Of a stretch of DNA of 64,000 nucleotides, positions 63,002 to 64,000 are shown piece after piece. The position numbers and the translations under genes were made by a program. The first letter of the stretch is position 1. Each line of letters starts with the position of its first letter. Below the pieces are notes generated by a model. That model was not told the DNA's origin and made no database searches. It saw only the letters and a list, made by a program, of their open reading frames with translations. The DNA is from Herbinix sp. (lineage in GTDB: Bacteria > Bacillota > Clostridia > Lachnospirales > Lachnospiraceae): positions 90,258-154,257 of the forward strand of contig JAQSYO010000015.1 in the NCBI GenBank assembly GCA_029256105.1. Reading direction: 5' to 3'.

Positions 63002-64000
63002 TTACGTTAAAAGTTGTTTTAAATAATCACTCAACTCTTTCGCTGCTCTTTCATGTGCTAATACTCCCGGATGGCTTCTTGCACCGACTGTTTCTTCTGT
63101 ATTATTTGGAAGTTGAAAAGCAGAAACCTTCTTATCTCCAGTCTTAATAGAATAAGAATCTACTGCACGGTAAATAGCTGGCATCAATGGAATCCCTATC
63201 ATTCCATAAGCCCATATGATATGAGCTTTTTCATTATATTTTCTAAGCTTAATAAGAAAATTTACAACTGCGTTCTCAAAGGATGCTAAATCTTCTTCAT
63301 TATATGTACCATCTTCATTTAATCTTTGTTTATGCGTTTCTCCAATTAGTTCGTCCTTCCACTCCGGTGAATGAAAGGCTCCACTATCATTTGTTCCAAG
63401 ATTAACCACCACAACATCTGGCTGCCAGGATGCAAAATCATTTTCTTTAAATGCACCTAGAACCTCATTTTTTCTCCCTGTAAGAATACCACAGACTTGC
63501 TCATAGTATTCTGGAATATTCGCATGTGGATTATTATCCCAGCTAGTAAGCACTCCCCAACCACTTTGAGAAATAATTCTATATTCGGCATTCAATACTT
63601 CTGCTGTCATTTTACAATAATTGTTTATTGCACTAAACCACATAGGAATCCAGTCCAATTCGATTTTCGCTCCTATTGATCCTTCTCCTGAGGTAATACT
63701 GTCCCCTATAAACTCTACCTTATAAGGTTTTTCTTCCACCGGCATAAATTCTCCATCAAACTTCACGGTATGAATCAACAAACAGCACTCTGGATCGCCA
63801 CTCATTGCCTGCACGTCTTTAACGATTTTGACATTCTTAATGGCATTTTCATTCATACCTCTAAATACGCAAATCCAATATCTACCTGTTAATAGCATTT
63901 GTCTGCTTACAGGAACAGAGTTTATTACTATGCTAATCCAAGGCTCATAAGTATCATAGTCTACCTCAACTTCAATCCATAGCTCAGACCCCTTTGCATT
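63002..64000 (-). CDS. CE2-type SGNH acetyl esterase, N-terminus cut by window edge
   Basis: The frame stays open to the window edge, 333 codons; the ATG at 63898 is internal because family sequence (LWIEVEVDYDTYEPWISIV, PVSRQML) continues upstream in frame. A beta-sandwich segment is followed by the SGNH domain: IEFIGDSITSGEGSIG-type block I with the nucleophile Ser, ISQSGWGV, VVNLGTNDSGAF (Gly/Asn of blocks II-III), and the late SHPGVLAHERA with the catalytic His. This order fits carbohydrate esterase family 2, which deacetylates plant or bacterial glycans. No signal peptide can be judged since the start is outside. Confidence 0.85.
   Translation of the reverse strand, partial: NAKGSELWIEVEVDYDTYEPWISIVINSVPVSRQMLLTGRYWICVFRGMNENAIKNVKIVKDVQAMSGDPECCLLIHTVKFDGEFMPVEEKPYKVEFIGDSITSGEGSIGAKIELDWIPMWFSAINNYCKMTAEVLNAEYRIISQSGWGVLTSWDNNPHANIPEYYEQVCGILTGRKNEVLGAFKENDFASWQPDVVVVNLGTNDSGAFHSPEWKDELIGETHKQRLNEDGTYNEEDLASFENAVVNFLIKLRKYNEKAHIIWAYGMIGIPLMPAIYRAVDSYSIKTGDKKVSAFQLPNNTEETVGARSHPGVLAHERAAKELSDYLKQLLT

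Overview
The window looks like a chromosomal segment of a low-GC, spore-forming, anaerobic Firmicute of the Clostridia, most like the plant-polysaccharide-degrading Lachnospiraceae (Clostridium phytofermentans type). The grounds are AT-rich intergenic DNA, AGGAGG-type ribosome binding sites, a T-box on thrS, a B12 riboswitch on an anaerobic-type cobalamin cluster, LacI-type sugar regulation, a CE2-type acetyl esterase, and small Cys/Gly- or Lys/Asp-rich proteins behind sporulation-like promoters. This is inference from content; no rRNA or species marker is present.

Layout. 0-4 kb: an FtsX/MacB-type ABC operon (cut by the left edge) and a DUF5711-type membrane-anchored protein whose start appears to be AUU. 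5-10 kb: a STAS-like protein, an LCP cell-wall ligase, an orphan sugar-binding lipoprotein with a LacI-style operator, and a DUF2569-like membrane protein. 10.4-14.8 kb: a LacI-controlled catabolic operon (regulator, oxidoreductase, sugar epimerase-like TIM barrel, TolB-like propeller) with two identical 18-bp operators. 15-15.8 kb: two paralogous Gly/Cys-rich small proteins. 16-20.2 kb: two-component system plus ABC-2 exporter. 20.5-22 kb: MerR regulator, alpha/beta hydrolase and a decayed aldo/keto reductase. 22-32.4 kb: a Lys/Asp/Cys repeat protein, a TIR-like or deoxyribosyltransferase-like protein, a vWA/substrate-binding pair, a chemoreceptor, an amidase, a GNAT, a presenilin-like membrane protein and a YdeI-family protein.

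32.6-45.5 kb is one long reverse-strand block for corrinoid uptake and late cobalamin synthesis: B12 riboswitch, btuF-btuC-btuD, cbiA, cobT, cobU, cobS, a short CobU-like gene, cobC, cbiB, cobD, cbiP, cobO. Together these genes import corrinoids, amidate and adenosylate the ring, make the aminopropanol arm and attach the lower ligand. Its cobU carries an in-frame insertion of fourteen 21-bp (heptapeptide) repeats. 45.7-54 kb: a DJ-1/PfpI protein, a second FtsX ABC operon paralogous to the first, an FprA-type MBL protein, CutC and a secreted Big_2 protein. 54-64 kb: a large Lhr-like helicase of visibly higher GC, a nitroreductase relic behind an intact promoter/operator, T-box-controlled thrS, a short QueG-like Fe-S protein, and an oxidoreductase/CE2 esterase pair cut by the right edge.

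The most striking items are the cobU minisatellite, the presenilin-like protease candidate, the repeat-rich small proteins with sporulation-like promoters, three separate redox-enzyme relics (two aldo/keto reductases, one nitroreductase), and local duplications at the 3' ends of genes.
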